From Qipengyuania profundimaris (GTDB lineage: Bacteria; Pseudomonadota; Alphaproteobacteria; Sphingomonadales; Sphingomonadaceae): 64,000 nt of DNA. The notes beneath the pieces were generated by a model. It had not been told where the DNA came from. It worked only from the letters and a program-made list of their open reading frames with translations, and searched no databases. A program made the position numbers and the translations under genes. Each line of letters opens with the position of its first letter. Position 1 is the first letter of the stretch. This document shows positions 47,389 to 56,192 of the stretch, one piece after another. The stretch lies in the NCBI RefSeq assembly GCF_030717945.1, contig NZ_JAVAIM010000001.1:1859131-1923130 (forward strand), in the 5' to 3' direction.

Positions 47389-47477
47389 GACGAATTCCTT
47401 CAAAACTTGCGGCAAATCACTTGCCACCGCCCCCTAACGCGCGGGCAGCGATTGTAAAGCTGGGTAGCCGGTGCTGG

Positions 47478-49985
47478 CTAGTAGATACCGCCCTGTTCCT
47501 CGACGAAATCGTCGGGACGTTCCACCTCGCGAGCCGCTGCCCGCTGGGTCGGACCCTGCCGGGCACGGCGGATCAGCTCGAGGATTTCGTTGCGCTTGGC
47601 AGCGATCACGTCCGAGCGGGTGGAGCGCGGCGGTTCGGTATCGGGCTTGAATGCCTCCCAGATGATCGCCGCCTTCGGATCGTCCGACGGGGTGCCGTCG
47701 AACACGCGCTTGCCTGTGCGCCGGTCGACCTTGACCATGCGCACACCGGGCGGGGCGACGAAGTCCTCGGCATTCCAGCGCTCGCGCGTGGCCTCGACGA
47801 AGCGCTTCATGATCGGCGCGGCAGTATTGCCGCCCTGCACCCAACCACCGAGATTGCGCGGCTGGTCGAAGCCGACATACATGCCCGCGACGATATCCGG
47901 CGTGCCGCCAACGAACCAGGCATTGGTCGGCCCGTTGGTAGTCCCGGTCTTGCCGAACAGCGGCAGCTCGAGGCTGCGGAGGCGCACGGCGGTACCGCGC
48001 GTCACGACGCCCTGCAGCATGTGGACGACCTGGAACGCGGTGCGCGGATCGAGCACCTGCTTCCCTTGCGGTTCGAAGCGCGGCATCGGCTGGCCGTCCC
48101 ACTGGTCCATGTTGCAGCCGGTGCACTCGCGATTATCGGAGCGGAAAATCACCTTGCCGCGGCGGTCCTGCACGTAATCGATGACGGAACCCTCGGTCTG
48201 CCGCCCCCAATTGGCCAGTGCGGCATACCCGTTGACCATACGAGCGACCGTCGTGTCGCCTGCGCCCAATGCGAAGGAGTAATACGGCTCGTAGTCGCCG
48301 ATGCCGACGCGTTTGATCGTCTTGACCACATTATCCATGCCGGTCGTGTCGGCGATGTGGATGGTCATCAAATTGCGGCTTTGTTCGAGCCCCCAGCGCA
48401 TGGTGTGCACTCCGCCACCGCCACCGCCGAAATTGCGGAAGCATTTCTCGCCGAGATTTGCGCCCTGCCAGACGCAGAATGTCTGGTCTGGTACTTCGGT
48501 CGCCGGGGTCATGCCGTGGTCGAGCGCGGAGGCATAGACGAAAGGCTTGATCGTCGAACCGGGCTGGCGTTCGGCCTGCGTCGCGCGATTGAATGCGCCG
48601 AGGCGACTGTCGAAGCCGCCCTGCATGGCAAGCACGCGGCCCGTCTGCGGCGCCTGAGCGAGGAAACCGCCCGAAATTTCCGGCACGCCGCGCAAGCGAT
48701 AGCCATCGCCGGACTGGACTGCGGCCACCACGTCGCCCAGCTTGAGCGACGAGGGCGCGCCAATCAGCGGATAGTCTTCGCCATCGGTGAAGCCGATGGT
48801 CGGCGACGAACCGGTCGCGGTAATCACGCCAATGCGCCAGTCTTCGTAATTGATCGAGAGATTGGACGAGGCGAGCTGCGAGTGCAGGTCGCCGTTTTCG
48901 GGATTGAGCGTGGCGACGGGCCCGGTGAAGCCGCGATTGCCGTGGTAGCTAATCAGCTGCGCGCGCAACGCATCGCGCGCGGCATCCTGCAACTCGGTGT
49001 CGAGCGAGGTCCGCACCCACAGCCCGCCAGCATAGACGCTGTTGCCGCCGTCCTCGGCAGTCTCGCCGAAGCGGTCGATGAGCTGCCGGCGGACTTCTTC
49101 GAGGAAATAGCCCGCATCGGCCGATCGCTCGCTTCGCTGCTGAACGAGGCCGAGCGGCTGTGCCTTGGCGCGGCTCGCCTCTGCCGACGTCACAAATCCG
49201 TTTGCCTGCATTTGGTCGAGTACGAAATCGCGCCGGACAAGCGCCAGTTCGCGATAGCGCTCGCGGCCGTAGCGTTCGGGCGCCTTCGGCAGGATCGCGA
49301 GGAATGCCGTCTCGTGCAGGTCGAGATCGCCGACATCCTTGTCGAAATAGGCGCGCGCTGCTGCCTGCACGCCAAAACTGCGCCGCCCGAGCGGAATTTC
49401 GTTGAGATAGAGCTCGAGGATCTCCTGCTTGGTCAGCACGCTCTCGATGCGCGTCGCAAGGATCATTTCCTTGAGCTTGCGGGTGATCGAATACTCGTCG
49501 CCCAGCAGAAGGTTCTTCGCCACCTGCTGCGTGATGGTCGATCCGCCCACGGCGCGCTCGTCCGAACCGAACTTCGTCGCGTAATCCACGACGGCATTCA
49601 GCGTGCCCGTCAGGTCGACGCCGCCATGGCTGAAGAAGGTCTTGTCTTCGGCCGAGAGATAGGCCTCGATCATCTGATCGGGGAAGTCGCCATATTGCAG
49701 CTGCACGCGACGCTCGCGGGCGTAGGAATGGACGATCTCGCCATCGACTCCCCGCACCACGGTCGGCAGCGGCGTCTCGTAATCGAGCAGGCTTTCCGCA
49801 TCGGGCAGGTTGCGCGCCAGCGTCGCCCAGGCGAGCACCAGCAGGACCACGGCCACGCCGGCGGCATAGCTGACGACTCGCAGCTTGCGATTGGTGGCCC
49901 AATTGTCCTTGAACCAGACGATCAACCGCCGTGGATCGTCGGTCAGCCGGTGGCGATAATACTGGAGGGGGGTAGCGTCGGACAT
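47478..49985 (-). CDS. mrcA: Penicillin-binding protein 1A (transglycosylase/transpeptidase)
   Basis: A bifunctional peptidoglycan synthase of 835 residues anchored by one N-terminal helix (about residues 38-57). The glycosyltransferase domain has AEDKTFFSHGGVDLTG, the catalytic Glu region, and GGSTITQQVAKNLLLGDEYSITRK in parts. The transpeptidase domain has the SxxK motif in QPGSTIKPFVY, SRN in EQSRNLMTIHI and KTGTT in LFGKTGTTNGPTNAWF. A Gly-rich stretch (NFGGGGGGVHTM) is present before SRN. It lies upstream of prfB on the same strand, downstream of the amidase gene. Confidence 0.95.
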   Translation of the reverse strand: MSDATPLQYYRHRLTDDPRRLIVWFKDNWATNRKLRVVSYAAGVAVVLLVLAWATLARNLPDAESLLDYETPLPTVVRGVDGEIVHSYARERRVQLQYGDFPDQMIEAYLSAEDKTFFSHGGVDLTGTLNAVVDYATKFGSDERAVGGSTITQQVAKNLLLGDEYSITRKLKEMILATRIESVLTKQEILELYLNEIPLGRRSFGVQAAARAYFDKDVGDLDLHETAFLAILPKAPERYGRERYRELALVRRDFVLDQMQANGFVTSAEASRAKAQPLGLVQQRSERSADAGYFLEEVRRQLIDRFGETAEDGGNSVYAGGLWVRTSLDTELQDAARDALRAQLISYHGNRGFTGPVATLNPENGDLHSQLASSNLSINYEDWRIGVITATGSSPTIGFTDGEDYPLIGAPSSLKLGDVVAAVQSGDGYRLRGVPEISGGFLAQAPQTGRVLAMQGGFDSRLGAFNRATQAERQPGSTIKPFVYASALDHGMTPATEVPDQTFCVWQGANLGEKCFRNFGGGGGGVHTMRWGLEQSRNLMTIHIADTTGMDNVVKTIKRVGIGDYEPYYSFALGAGDTTVARMVNGYAALANWGRQTEGSVIDYVQDRRGKVIFRSDNRECTGCNMDQWDGQPMPRFEPQGKQVLDPRTAFQVVHMLQGVVTRGTAVRLRSLELPLFGKTGTTNGPTNAWFVGGTPDIVAGMYVGFDQPRNLGGWVQGGNTAAPIMKRFVEATRERWNAEDFVAPPGVRMVKVDRRTGKRVFDGTPSDDPKAAIIWEAFKPDTEPPRSTRSDVIAAKRNEILELIRRARQGPTQRAAAREVERPDDFVEEQGGIY

Positions 49986-50052
49986 ATCTAGGCAGCGCCT
50001 TTAGCACGGGCTTTCTGCATATCGCCAGAACAAGAATGGCCCGATGACGCGA

Positions 50053-50910
50053 TTATTGCTGCCGGGCGAAATAGATACGGATGGCCCGCGCCATGATTTG
50101 CGCGAATTGTTCGCGGCCCTCTGCCGAGCCGAGCCGTTCCGCCTCTGCCGCATTGGTGATGAAACCGCTTTCGAACAACACGGAAGGCACGTCGGGCGCG
50201 CGCAAAACTTTCAGCGCGGCCGAGCGGATTGCCTGAGGATGGAAACGCAGCACGCCCTCGCCTTCGCGCCGGATCAGGCGGGCGAACTCCGCCGACTGTT
50301 CCTGCGTGCGACGCTGCGACAATTCGACGAGGATCGTGCTCACCGTGTCGCTCTGGTCGGACAGATTGACGCCGTTGAGCCTGTCGGAGGCATTCTCGCG
50401 CTCGGCGAAGCGGGCGGCCGCGTCGCTCGATGCCTCGTTGGACAGCGTGTAGATGCTGGCTCCCTCCACCTCGCTCGCGTCGCCTGCGCTGTCGGCGTGG
50501 ATGGATAGAAACAGATCGGCATTCAGCCGGCGCGCGATCTCGAACCGTTCGGCATGGAGGAGATAGCGGTCGTCATCGCGGGTCAGCGCGACCCGCACGC
50601 CGCCCTGTGCCTCGAGTTCCTCCTTCAGCTCGCTGGCCAGTGACAGCACGAGCGATTTCTCCACCAGTCCCTGCCCTGATGCGCCGGGGTCATGCCCACC
50701 ATGCCCGGCGTCGATCACGATCAGAGGCAAGGCTTCATCGCCCGACACGCTCGGCAGATCGAGATCGTCGGAAGCGCTCGGCAAGGTCACACGCTGCACA
50801 TAGGCGCGGCCAACCTCCGATGAAGGCAGGCGTTGCGAGGTCAGCACCAGACCCACGACGAGGACCAGCGGAATTGCGAGAAGCAGCAGGATTTGCGTGC
50901 GCGGTGCCAT
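50053..50910 (-). CDS. N-acetylmuramoyl-L-alanine amidase (AmiC-like)
   Basis: A 285-residue zinc amidase that cleaves peptides from glycan strands at division. The N-terminus is a membrane anchor or signal helix (LLLLAIPLVLVVGLVL). The Amidase_3 domain shows IVIDAGHGGHDPGASG with the first zinc His, EKSLVLSLASELKEELEA with the zinc Glu, FLSIHADSAGD with the second His, and FESGFITNAAEAERL with the catalytic Glu. It lacks an AMIN domain. The PBP1A gene follows 67 bases downstream, fitting a shared role in wall growth. Confidence 0.92.
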   Translation of the reverse strand: MAPRTQILLLLAIPLVLVVGLVLTSQRLPSSEVGRAYVQRVTLPSASDDLDLPSVSGDEALPLIVIDAGHGGHDPGASGQGLVEKSLVLSLASELKEELEAQGGVRVALTRDDDRYLLHAERFEIARRLNADLFLSIHADSAGDASEVEGASIYTLSNEASSDAAARFAERENASDRLNGVNLSDQSDTVSTILVELSQRRTQEQSAEFARLIRREGEGVLRFHPQAIRSAALKVLRAPDVPSVLFESGFITNAAEAERLGSAEGREQFAQIMARAIRIYFARQQ

Positions 50911-51359
50911 TTATGGTGAATCGTTAGGGCTTTCTTGCCGCTCCGCGCAATATGGTTGCTGTTGGAAACCCACGGTGCTAGCGATAGCGTATCGGCTGTC
51001 CGATGCCTCCGATCGGCGCGAAACGCGCGACGAAGAGGGACATTCGGGCTTGCCGCCCACCGATCCGCAGCCGTTCGGCAATCAGGATCGCAACGAATAC
51101 AGGTTGATGCAGGACATGCCCCGTTCCTCCCCGACAAACGCATCCCCGGCCCCGCGCCGGGACGCGTTTTCGTCGGGCCGGACAGCGCTGAATACGCGCA
51201 GGGCAGTCTCCGCAGTCACGAATACCCGGCCCCGCGCATATCTGCATGACGGCCGGTCCTTCAACGCCGCGGCTCCGGTGAACGGACGCGGAAATCCCAA
51301 CATAATACGCCGCGCGGACGACGGGCCTGCCCCGCCCCGCTGCGGCTGGAGACAATTAC
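50911..51359. promoter_or_regulatory. 449-base divergent region: rne leader and amidase promoter
   Basis: No convincing gene lies here; the open frames have untypical composition and no support. The region must hold promoters for the amidase (minus) and rne (plus). Most of it could be the rne 5' UTR, which in other bacteria controls rne by RNase E cleavage of its own message. The sequence contains a long imperfect hairpin (51130-51177) and a second copy of part of its left arm at 51225-51237. Confidence 0.5.
51130..51177 (+). promoter_or_regulatory. Long stem-loop in the rne leader
   Basis: Three paired blocks stack: CCCGAC (51130-51135) with GTCGGG (51172-51177); AAACGC (51136-51141) with GCGTTT (51164-51169); CCCGGC (51145-51150) with GCCGGG (51156-51161) around loop CCCGC. 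This gives 18 base pairs with one internal loop and a 2-base bulge. It is not followed by a T-run. Confidence 0.5.
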
Positions 51360-54128
51360 ATGGCAACGCGCATGCTTATCGATGCGCGCCACCAGGAAGA
51401 AACCCGGGTGGCGGTCCTCAAGGGAAACCGGATTGAGGAGTTCGATTTCGAATCTGCCGATCACAAGCAGATCAAGGGCAATATCTATCTCGCGAAAGTA
51501 ACCAGGGTCGAACCGTCGCTGCAGGCGGCCTTCGTCGACTTCGGTGGCAATCGCCACGGGTTCCTCGCTTTCAGCGAAATCCATCCCGACTATTACCAGA
51601 TCCCGAAGGAGGACCGCGAGGCCCTGCTCGCCGCCGAGGCCGAGGCCGCCGAAGAGGAAGCCCGCCTGCGCGCCGAAGAGGAAGAGCGCGGCGAAATGCC
51701 CGGCGACGAATATGACGCCGAAGACGAAAGCGCCGAAGCTCTCGCCGAAGACCTCGCCGAAGACGGACTCGAAGAAGTCGACACGTCCGACAAGGACAAG
51801 GTCTCCACGATCGAGGAAGGCCAACTCGACGGCGACGACGACGAGGATGAGGACGACGATAGCGAAGATGAAGACGACGACTCCGGCAACCAACGCCGTG
51901 GACGCGGGCGCAAGGGTCGTGGTCGCCGCCAGGGCAAGGGCGGCCGCAGCCGCGCCAAGGAAGTCGACGATGCGCGCGCCAAGCGCATGGCGCTGCGTCG
52001 CCGCTACAAGATCCAGGATGTCATCCAGCGCCGTCAGGTGCTGCTCGTGCAGGTCGTCAAGGAAGAACGCGGCAACAAGGGCGCGGCGCTGACCACCTAT
52101 CTCAGCTTGGCCGGACGTTACACCGTGCTGATGCCGAACAGCAGCCACGGCGGCGGCATCTCGCGCAAGATTTCCAGCGCATCGGACCGCAAGCGCCTGA
52201 AGCAGGTCGTCAGCGACCTGAGCCTGCCGAAGACCATGGGGCTGATCGTGCGCACTGCCGGGCTCAGCCGCACCAAGACCGAGATCAAGCGCGACTTCGA
52301 CTATCTCGCCCGCCTGTGGGACGAGATCCGCGAACGCACCCTGTCTTCCGCCGCGCCGGCGCTGATCCATTCGGACAGCGACCTGATCAAGCGCGCCATC
52401 CGCGACATTTACAATCGCGAGATCGAGGAAGTCGTGGTCGAGGGCGAAGAAGGCTACAAGTCGGCCAAGGAATTCATGAAGTTGCTGATGCCCAGCCACG
52501 CGCGCCGGGTGAAGCAATATGCCGACCCCGTGCCGCTGTTCCAGCGCTACGGGGCGGAAGACCAGCTCAAGGCGATGTACGATCCTGTCGTGCAGCTGAA
52601 AAGCGGCGGCTACCTCGTGATCAACCCGACCGAGGCACTGGTGTCGATCGACATCAACTCGGGCCGCTCCACCAAGGAGCACAATATCGAGCAGACCGCG
52701 CTGCATACCAACCTGGAAGCTGCGCGCGAGATCGCTCGCCAGTTGCGGCTGCGCGACATGGCGGGCCTCGTCGTCATCGACTTCATCGACCAGGAGCACC
52801 ACTCCAACACCCGCAAGGTCGAAAAGGCGATGAAGGAAGCGCTGAAGAACGACCGCGCGCGCATCCAGGTGGGCCGCATCTCGAGCTTCGGCCTGATGGA
52901 AATGAGCCGCCAGCGCCTGCGCACCGGTGTGCTCGAAGCGACCACCCGGGACTGCCCGCATTGCGATGGCACCGGCCTTGTGCGCACTGCGTCCTCCGCC
53001 GGCCTGTCGGCGTTGCGTCTGATCGAAGACGAAGCCGCCAAGGGCAAGGGATCGATCATCACGCTGGCCGCCAGCACCGAGGCCTCGGTCTATCTGCTCA
53101 ACGAAAAGCGCGCCGATCTGATGGAGATCGAGGAGCGTTACGGCGTGACCGTGGTCGTCCGTCCAGAAGGCGAAGACGAAGGCGCGAAGATGAGCGTGTC
53201 GAGCTCCGGCCCTCGTCCAACCAACGTGCCCAAGTTCGAAACCCTCGTCGAGGACGATGACGACGACGTCGACACCGAAGCCTTCGACGATGAGGATGAA
53301 GACGATGACGACAACGATCGTCCCCGCAAGAAGCGTCGCCGCCGTCGCGGTGGTCGTGGCCGCAACAAGCGCCGCAACGACGACAATAGTGCAGACGACG
53401 ACAGCGACGATAACGACGACGAGGAAGACGAAACCGCCGAGGATAACGGCAATGACAACCCGAAGAAGCGGCGCCGCCGTGGTGGACGCCGTCGGGGCGG
53501 TCGCGGTCGCGGCAATCGCAACGATGCCGGCGAGGAGGTCGAAAACCTCGAACCGGTGTCCAAGCAGGTCGTAGAGGACATGGCCGTGGTCGCCGGTCCG
53601 GAAGACAGCTCGGAAACGGCGGAAGCCGCAGCCGAGGAAGATGCGCCGAAGCCGAAGAAGCGCGCTCGGAAGCCGAAGAAGACCGACGACCAGCCAACCG
53701 ACGATAGCGCCGCCACCGAGGAAAAGCCCAAGGCCAAGCGCACCCGCAAGCCGAAGGCGGAGAAGCCTGAGGCGGAAACCGCTTCCGATGCCGACTCCGA
53801 GGAAAAGCCGAAGCCCAAGCGTACTCGCGCGAAGAAGGCGGCACCCAAGAAAGCGGATGGCAAGGCTTCCGGCGAAGTGGCTGAACAGGTCACCGAAGAC
53901 ATGGCAGTCGTCGCCGGACCGGAAGGCACTCCCGAAACTGCCGAGGCCGCTGCCGAAAAGAAGCCTGCCCGTAAGCCGCGTGTGAGCAAGGCGAAGGCGA
54001 AGCCCAAGTCCGATGCCGATACTGCGCCTGAGATGAGCGCTGCGCCGGAGGAAGAAGTGTCAGCCGGAACCGTCGAAACTGCCAAGCCCCGCAAGGGCTG
54101 GTGGCAGCGGACCTTCGGCGACAGCTAA
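51360..54128 (+). CDS. rne: Ribonuclease E/G family protein (RNase E)
   Basis: RNase E is the main endoribonuclease of mRNA decay and organises the degradosome. The 922-residue protein starts with the S1 domain, MLIDARHQEETRVAVLKGN, which is split by an insertion of about 130 residues: acidic (GDDDEDEDDDSEDEDDD) then basic (RRGRGRKGRGRRQGKGG). The catalytic part has the Mg-binding Asps in ALVSIDINSGRSTKE and GLVVIDFIDQEHH, and the Zn-link CPHCDGTG. The C-terminal 300 residues are disordered, with alternating acidic and Arg/Lys-rich blocks and a 25-residue repeat. The ATG at 51360 follows GGAGA. Confidence 0.96.
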   Translation: MATRMLIDARHQEETRVAVLKGNRIEEFDFESADHKQIKGNIYLAKVTRVEPSLQAAFVDFGGNRHGFLAFSEIHPDYYQIPKEDREALLAAEAEAAEEEARLRAEEEERGEMPGDEYDAEDESAEALAEDLAEDGLEEVDTSDKDKVSTIEEGQLDGDDDEDEDDDSEDEDDDSGNQRRGRGRKGRGRRQGKGGRSRAKEVDDARAKRMALRRRYKIQDVIQRRQVLLVQVVKEERGNKGAALTTYLSLAGRYTVLMPNSSHGGGISRKISSASDRKRLKQVVSDLSLPKTMGLIVRTAGLSRTKTEIKRDFDYLARLWDEIRERTLSSAAPALIHSDSDLIKRAIRDIYNREIEEVVVEGEEGYKSAKEFMKLLMPSHARRVKQYADPVPLFQRYGAEDQLKAMYDPVVQLKSGGYLVINPTEALVSIDINSGRSTKEHNIEQTALHTNLEAAREIARQLRLRDMAGLVVIDFIDQEHHSNTRKVEKAMKEALKNDRARIQVGRISSFGLMEMSRQRLRTGVLEATTRDCPHCDGTGLVRTASSAGLSALRLIEDEAAKGKGSIITLAASTEASVYLLNEKRADLMEIEERYGVTVVVRPEGEDEGAKMSVSSSGPRPTNVPKFETLVEDDDDDVDTEAFDDEDEDDDDNDRPRKKRRRRRGGRGRNKRRNDDNSADDDSDDNDDEEDETAEDNGNDNPKKRRRRGGRRRGGRGRGNRNDAGEEVENLEPVSKQVVEDMAVVAGPEDSSETAEAAAEEDAPKPKKRARKPKKTDDQPTDDSAATEEKPKAKRTRKPKAEKPEAETASDADSEEKPKPKRTRAKKAAPKKADGKASGEVAEQVTEDMAVVAGPEGTPETAEAAAEKKPARKPRVSKAKAKPKSDADTAPEMSAAPEEEVSAGTVETAKPRKGWWQRTFGDS
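53575..53960 (+). repeat. Duplicated motif in the RNase E C-terminal tail
   Basis: Two copies of a segment reading V-x-EDMAVVAGPE-xxx-ETAEAAAE occur at about 53573-53638 and 53894-53959, about 320 bases apart. The DNA has diverged at third positions while the protein is kept, which suggests selection on the peptide. The tail of RNase E is where partner-binding microdomains usually sit. Confidence 0.7.
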
Positions 54129-54154
54129 ACCCGAAAAGATTGCCTGAACGACAG

Positions 54155-54190
54155 CGCCCCGGCCTCACCAAGGGTCCGGGGCGTTTGTTT
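54155..54190 (+). terminator. Rho-independent terminator after rne
   Basis: CGCCCCGG (54155-54162) pairs with CCGGGGCG (54176-54183), followed by TTTGTTT. It lies 26 bases after the rne stop and before the convergent methyltransferase gene. Confidence 0.85.
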
Positions 54191-54205
54191 ATCGAGTCGC
54201 CTGGA

Positions 54206-54841
54206 TCACGCGCCTTCCTTGCGCGCGACGCCCCATTCCATCCAGCCCATCACTTTCGGCGCTTTCGGCAGATAGGCCTGTCCCAGCGGTTCGACGGCGA
54301 AACCTGCCCCGCGCAGTGCCGATCCGATCGGTCGGGTCAGATGGCATCCACCGGCCATCGGCTTCCAGACGGGTTCGATCCGCTCCTGCCATTTCGCGAC
54401 CCCCGCATCTGGCGAACGCCCATGCTCGAGAAACAGCAATCGGCCTCCCGGACGCAGGATGCGCCGCATTTCCGACAAGACTTTCGCCTGATCGTCCACG
54501 GAACACAGGGTATAGGTGCATACGACCGTATCGAAACTGCTGTCCTGGAACGGTATGGCTTCGCCAACACCCTGCCGCAGATCGACCGCCCAGCCCTTGC
54601 GTTCGGCTTCGGCACGGGCACCGTCGAGTAGCTTGCCATGCGGATCGATCCCGCTGAAGGCCGTCACCTGCTCCGTATCGTAGAGTTTCTGGTTGAGGCC
54701 CCCGCCGCAGCCGATCTCGAATACATGCCCGCGAGCGAGCGGAACGACCATGCGGCGGCGTTCCTCGATTTCCGGCTGGGCGCAGGCATAGGTGATCACC
54801 CGCGGCATGACGTGCGCATCGTACCAGCTCTTCAGTCCCAC
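54206..54841 (-). CDS. Class I SAM-dependent methyltransferase (UbiE-like)
   Basis: A 211-residue cytoplasmic methyltransferase. Motif I is VFEIGCGGGLNQKLYD; others are FSGIDPHGKLLDGA, VGEAIPFQDSSFDTVVCTYTLCSVDD and EMRRILRPGGRLLFLEHGRSP. The form matches small methyltransferase-11/UbiE-like proteins, possibly acting on lipids; the substrate is unknown. I chose GTG at 54841, giving the usual start GLKSWYDAHV; the ATG at 54808 would remove that conserved part. It is divergent from the ATP-grasp gene, with 138 bases between. Confidence 0.85.
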   Translation of the reverse strand: MGLKSWYDAHVMPRVITYACAQPEIEERRRMVVPLARGHVFEIGCGGGLNQKLYDTEQVTAFSGIDPHGKLLDGARAEAERKGWAVDLRQGVGEAIPFQDSSFDTVVCTYTLCSVDDQAKVLSEMRRILRPGGRLLFLEHGRSPDAGVAKWQERIEPVWKPMAGGCHLTRPIGSALRGAGFAVEPLGQAYLPKAPKVMGWMEWGVARKEGA

Positions 54842-54979
54842 CGCCGGCTCCTCTCCCGCGAAGTCGATGAAACAAGCTATCGCGTTTCCGGCGTGCGGCA
54901 AGCGGTTTCTCGCGCAGAATTCGGTGGCGGCGTGGGGCTGCGCGGCGTATTGGCGGCGAAAATCACAGACGGGTATGCC

Positions 54980-55999
54980 ATGACCAAACCGATTTCCCCC
55001 CTTCGCATTCCTGAAGAAGCCAAGGACCGTATCCGCACGCTGTTCATGGCCAAGCACGCCCTGTTCGGCGGCGGAATGCACCCTGAAGACGGTAATCACG
55101 CCATCTATCATCACGAGGTCCGCACCACCCTGGAAGGGCTGGGGCTCAATCTCGAATTCGCCAATCACTACGAAGTGCTGTTCGAGAAGCCCGACGTGGA
55201 CTTCGTGTTTCCGCTGCTTAACCGGGGCGGCTTCGTGAACAGCGAGATGCTGATTCCGATCCTGTGCAACAAGCACGCCATCCCCTATCTCGGCGCAATG
55301 CCCTTTCTGCGCGGACTGGGCGACGACAAATCGGTGTCGAAGCTCGTCTGCGAACACGCCGGCGTGCCGACCGCGCCCTGGTTCTGTTACCGCCGCGGCG
55401 CTCCCATCCGCGAGGACGACCTTCCCGTGAAGGACGCCGGCCGCTGGGTAATCAAGCCAAACGCCTCCTCCGCCAGCTGGGGCATCACCGACGCGAGCAA
55501 CTGGGTCGAGGTTGCCAACGCGGTCTGGCACATCCATACCGAAGGCCACGATGCGATCGTCGAGCCGTATCTCAACGGCTACGACGTCCAATGCGCGTTC
55601 ATCACTATCGAGGACGAGCCGATCGCCCTCCCCATGCTGTGGTACGAGCGCGAGGATACGCAGCGCCTGTGGACCTACTACGAAAAGCGCGACCTGGTCG
55701 AAAACAAGGAAAAGGCGGCGCTCAAGCGTTTCGACGATTCCGACCTTGCGCCGAAGATCGAGGCCATGGCGCGCAAGGTCGCGCAGGAATTCGTGCCCTT
55801 CGATTACGGGCGGATCGAGTTCCGGCTCGATCTCGAAACCGGCGACATCAACTTCATCGAGATCAATCTCAACTGCAATTTGTGGTCGGAGAAGGTCATG
55901 GCCAAGGCTGCGGCGAAAGCCGGGTTCAGCCATGCCGATCTGCTCGAAACACTGCTTGCCGAATCGTGGCGGAGGAACGGACTCATCGCTGCCGGCTGA
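54980..55999 (+). CDS. ATP-grasp protein (D-Ala-D-Ala-ligase-like)
   Basis: A 339-residue ATP-grasp enzyme, a class that joins a carboxylate to an amine or thiol through an acyl phosphate. Visible parts are YLGAMPFLRGLGDDKSVSKL, the ATP-lysine strand RWVIKPNASSASWGI, VEPYLNGYDVQCAFI and the Mg-binding end RIEFRLDLETGDINFIEINLN in parts. The fold resembles Ddl, but the substrate loops differ, so I would not call it Ddl. The ATG at 54980 gives a natural N-terminus. It stands alone between a methyltransferase and a protease gene. Confidence 0.8.
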   Translation: MTKPISPLRIPEEAKDRIRTLFMAKHALFGGGMHPEDGNHAIYHHEVRTTLEGLGLNLEFANHYEVLFEKPDVDFVFPLLNRGGFVNSEMLIPILCNKHAIPYLGAMPFLRGLGDDKSVSKLVCEHAGVPTAPWFCYRRGAPIREDDLPVKDAGRWVIKPNASSASWGITDASNWVEVANAVWHIHTEGHDAIVEPYLNGYDVQCAFITIEDEPIALPMLWYEREDTQRLWTYYEKRDLVENKEKAALKRFDDSDLAPKIEAMARKVAQEFVPFDYGRIEFRLDLETGDINFIEINLNCNLWSEKVMAKAAAKAGFSHADLLETLLAESWRRNGLIAAG

Positions 56000-56141
56000 G
56001 TTGTGCGCAAATATCGCCGACGGATAGCACGTTCGTCATATTGCGCGGACATCCTCCGCGACTTCAGATATGTTTCCCGAACTGCGTGAAAAAGCGGTAA
56101 ACGCCCTTGCCACCGCCTGACCTATGGTTAGGATGCGGTTA

Positions 56142-56162
56142 CTTGGTGCTTGGTGCACCAAG
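56142..56162. promoter_or_regulatory. Direct repeat plus palindrome upstream of the metalloprotease gene
   Basis: CTTGGTG occurs twice in tandem (56142-56148, 56149-56155) and is followed at once by its inverse CACCAAG (56156-56162), making a perfect 14-base palindrome with one extra half-site. It lies 31-51 bases before the start codon, a good place for an operator or a 5' UTR hairpin. Confidence 0.45.
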
Positions 56163-56192
56163 GGTCGTATTTTCACATTTCTGGAGGGGTCC

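Noticed and set aside
47389-47477. Programmed frameshift or extra regulatory sequence before prfB
   Set aside because: The prfB frame is continuous from the ATG at 47388 with a good Shine-Dalgarno; no in-frame UGA near codon 25 as in E. coli.
51700-51920. GA-rich repetitive stretch in rne as a possible DNA repeat element
   Set aside because: It is the codon-level result of Asp/Glu runs in the S1-domain insertion, known from alphaproteobacterial RNase E, not a mobile or tandem repeat.
51261-52961. 566-codon open frame antisense to rne
   Set aside because: Its Val/Leu/Phe-rich stretches arise from the reverse reading of the acidic rne insertion; no signal or motif supports it.
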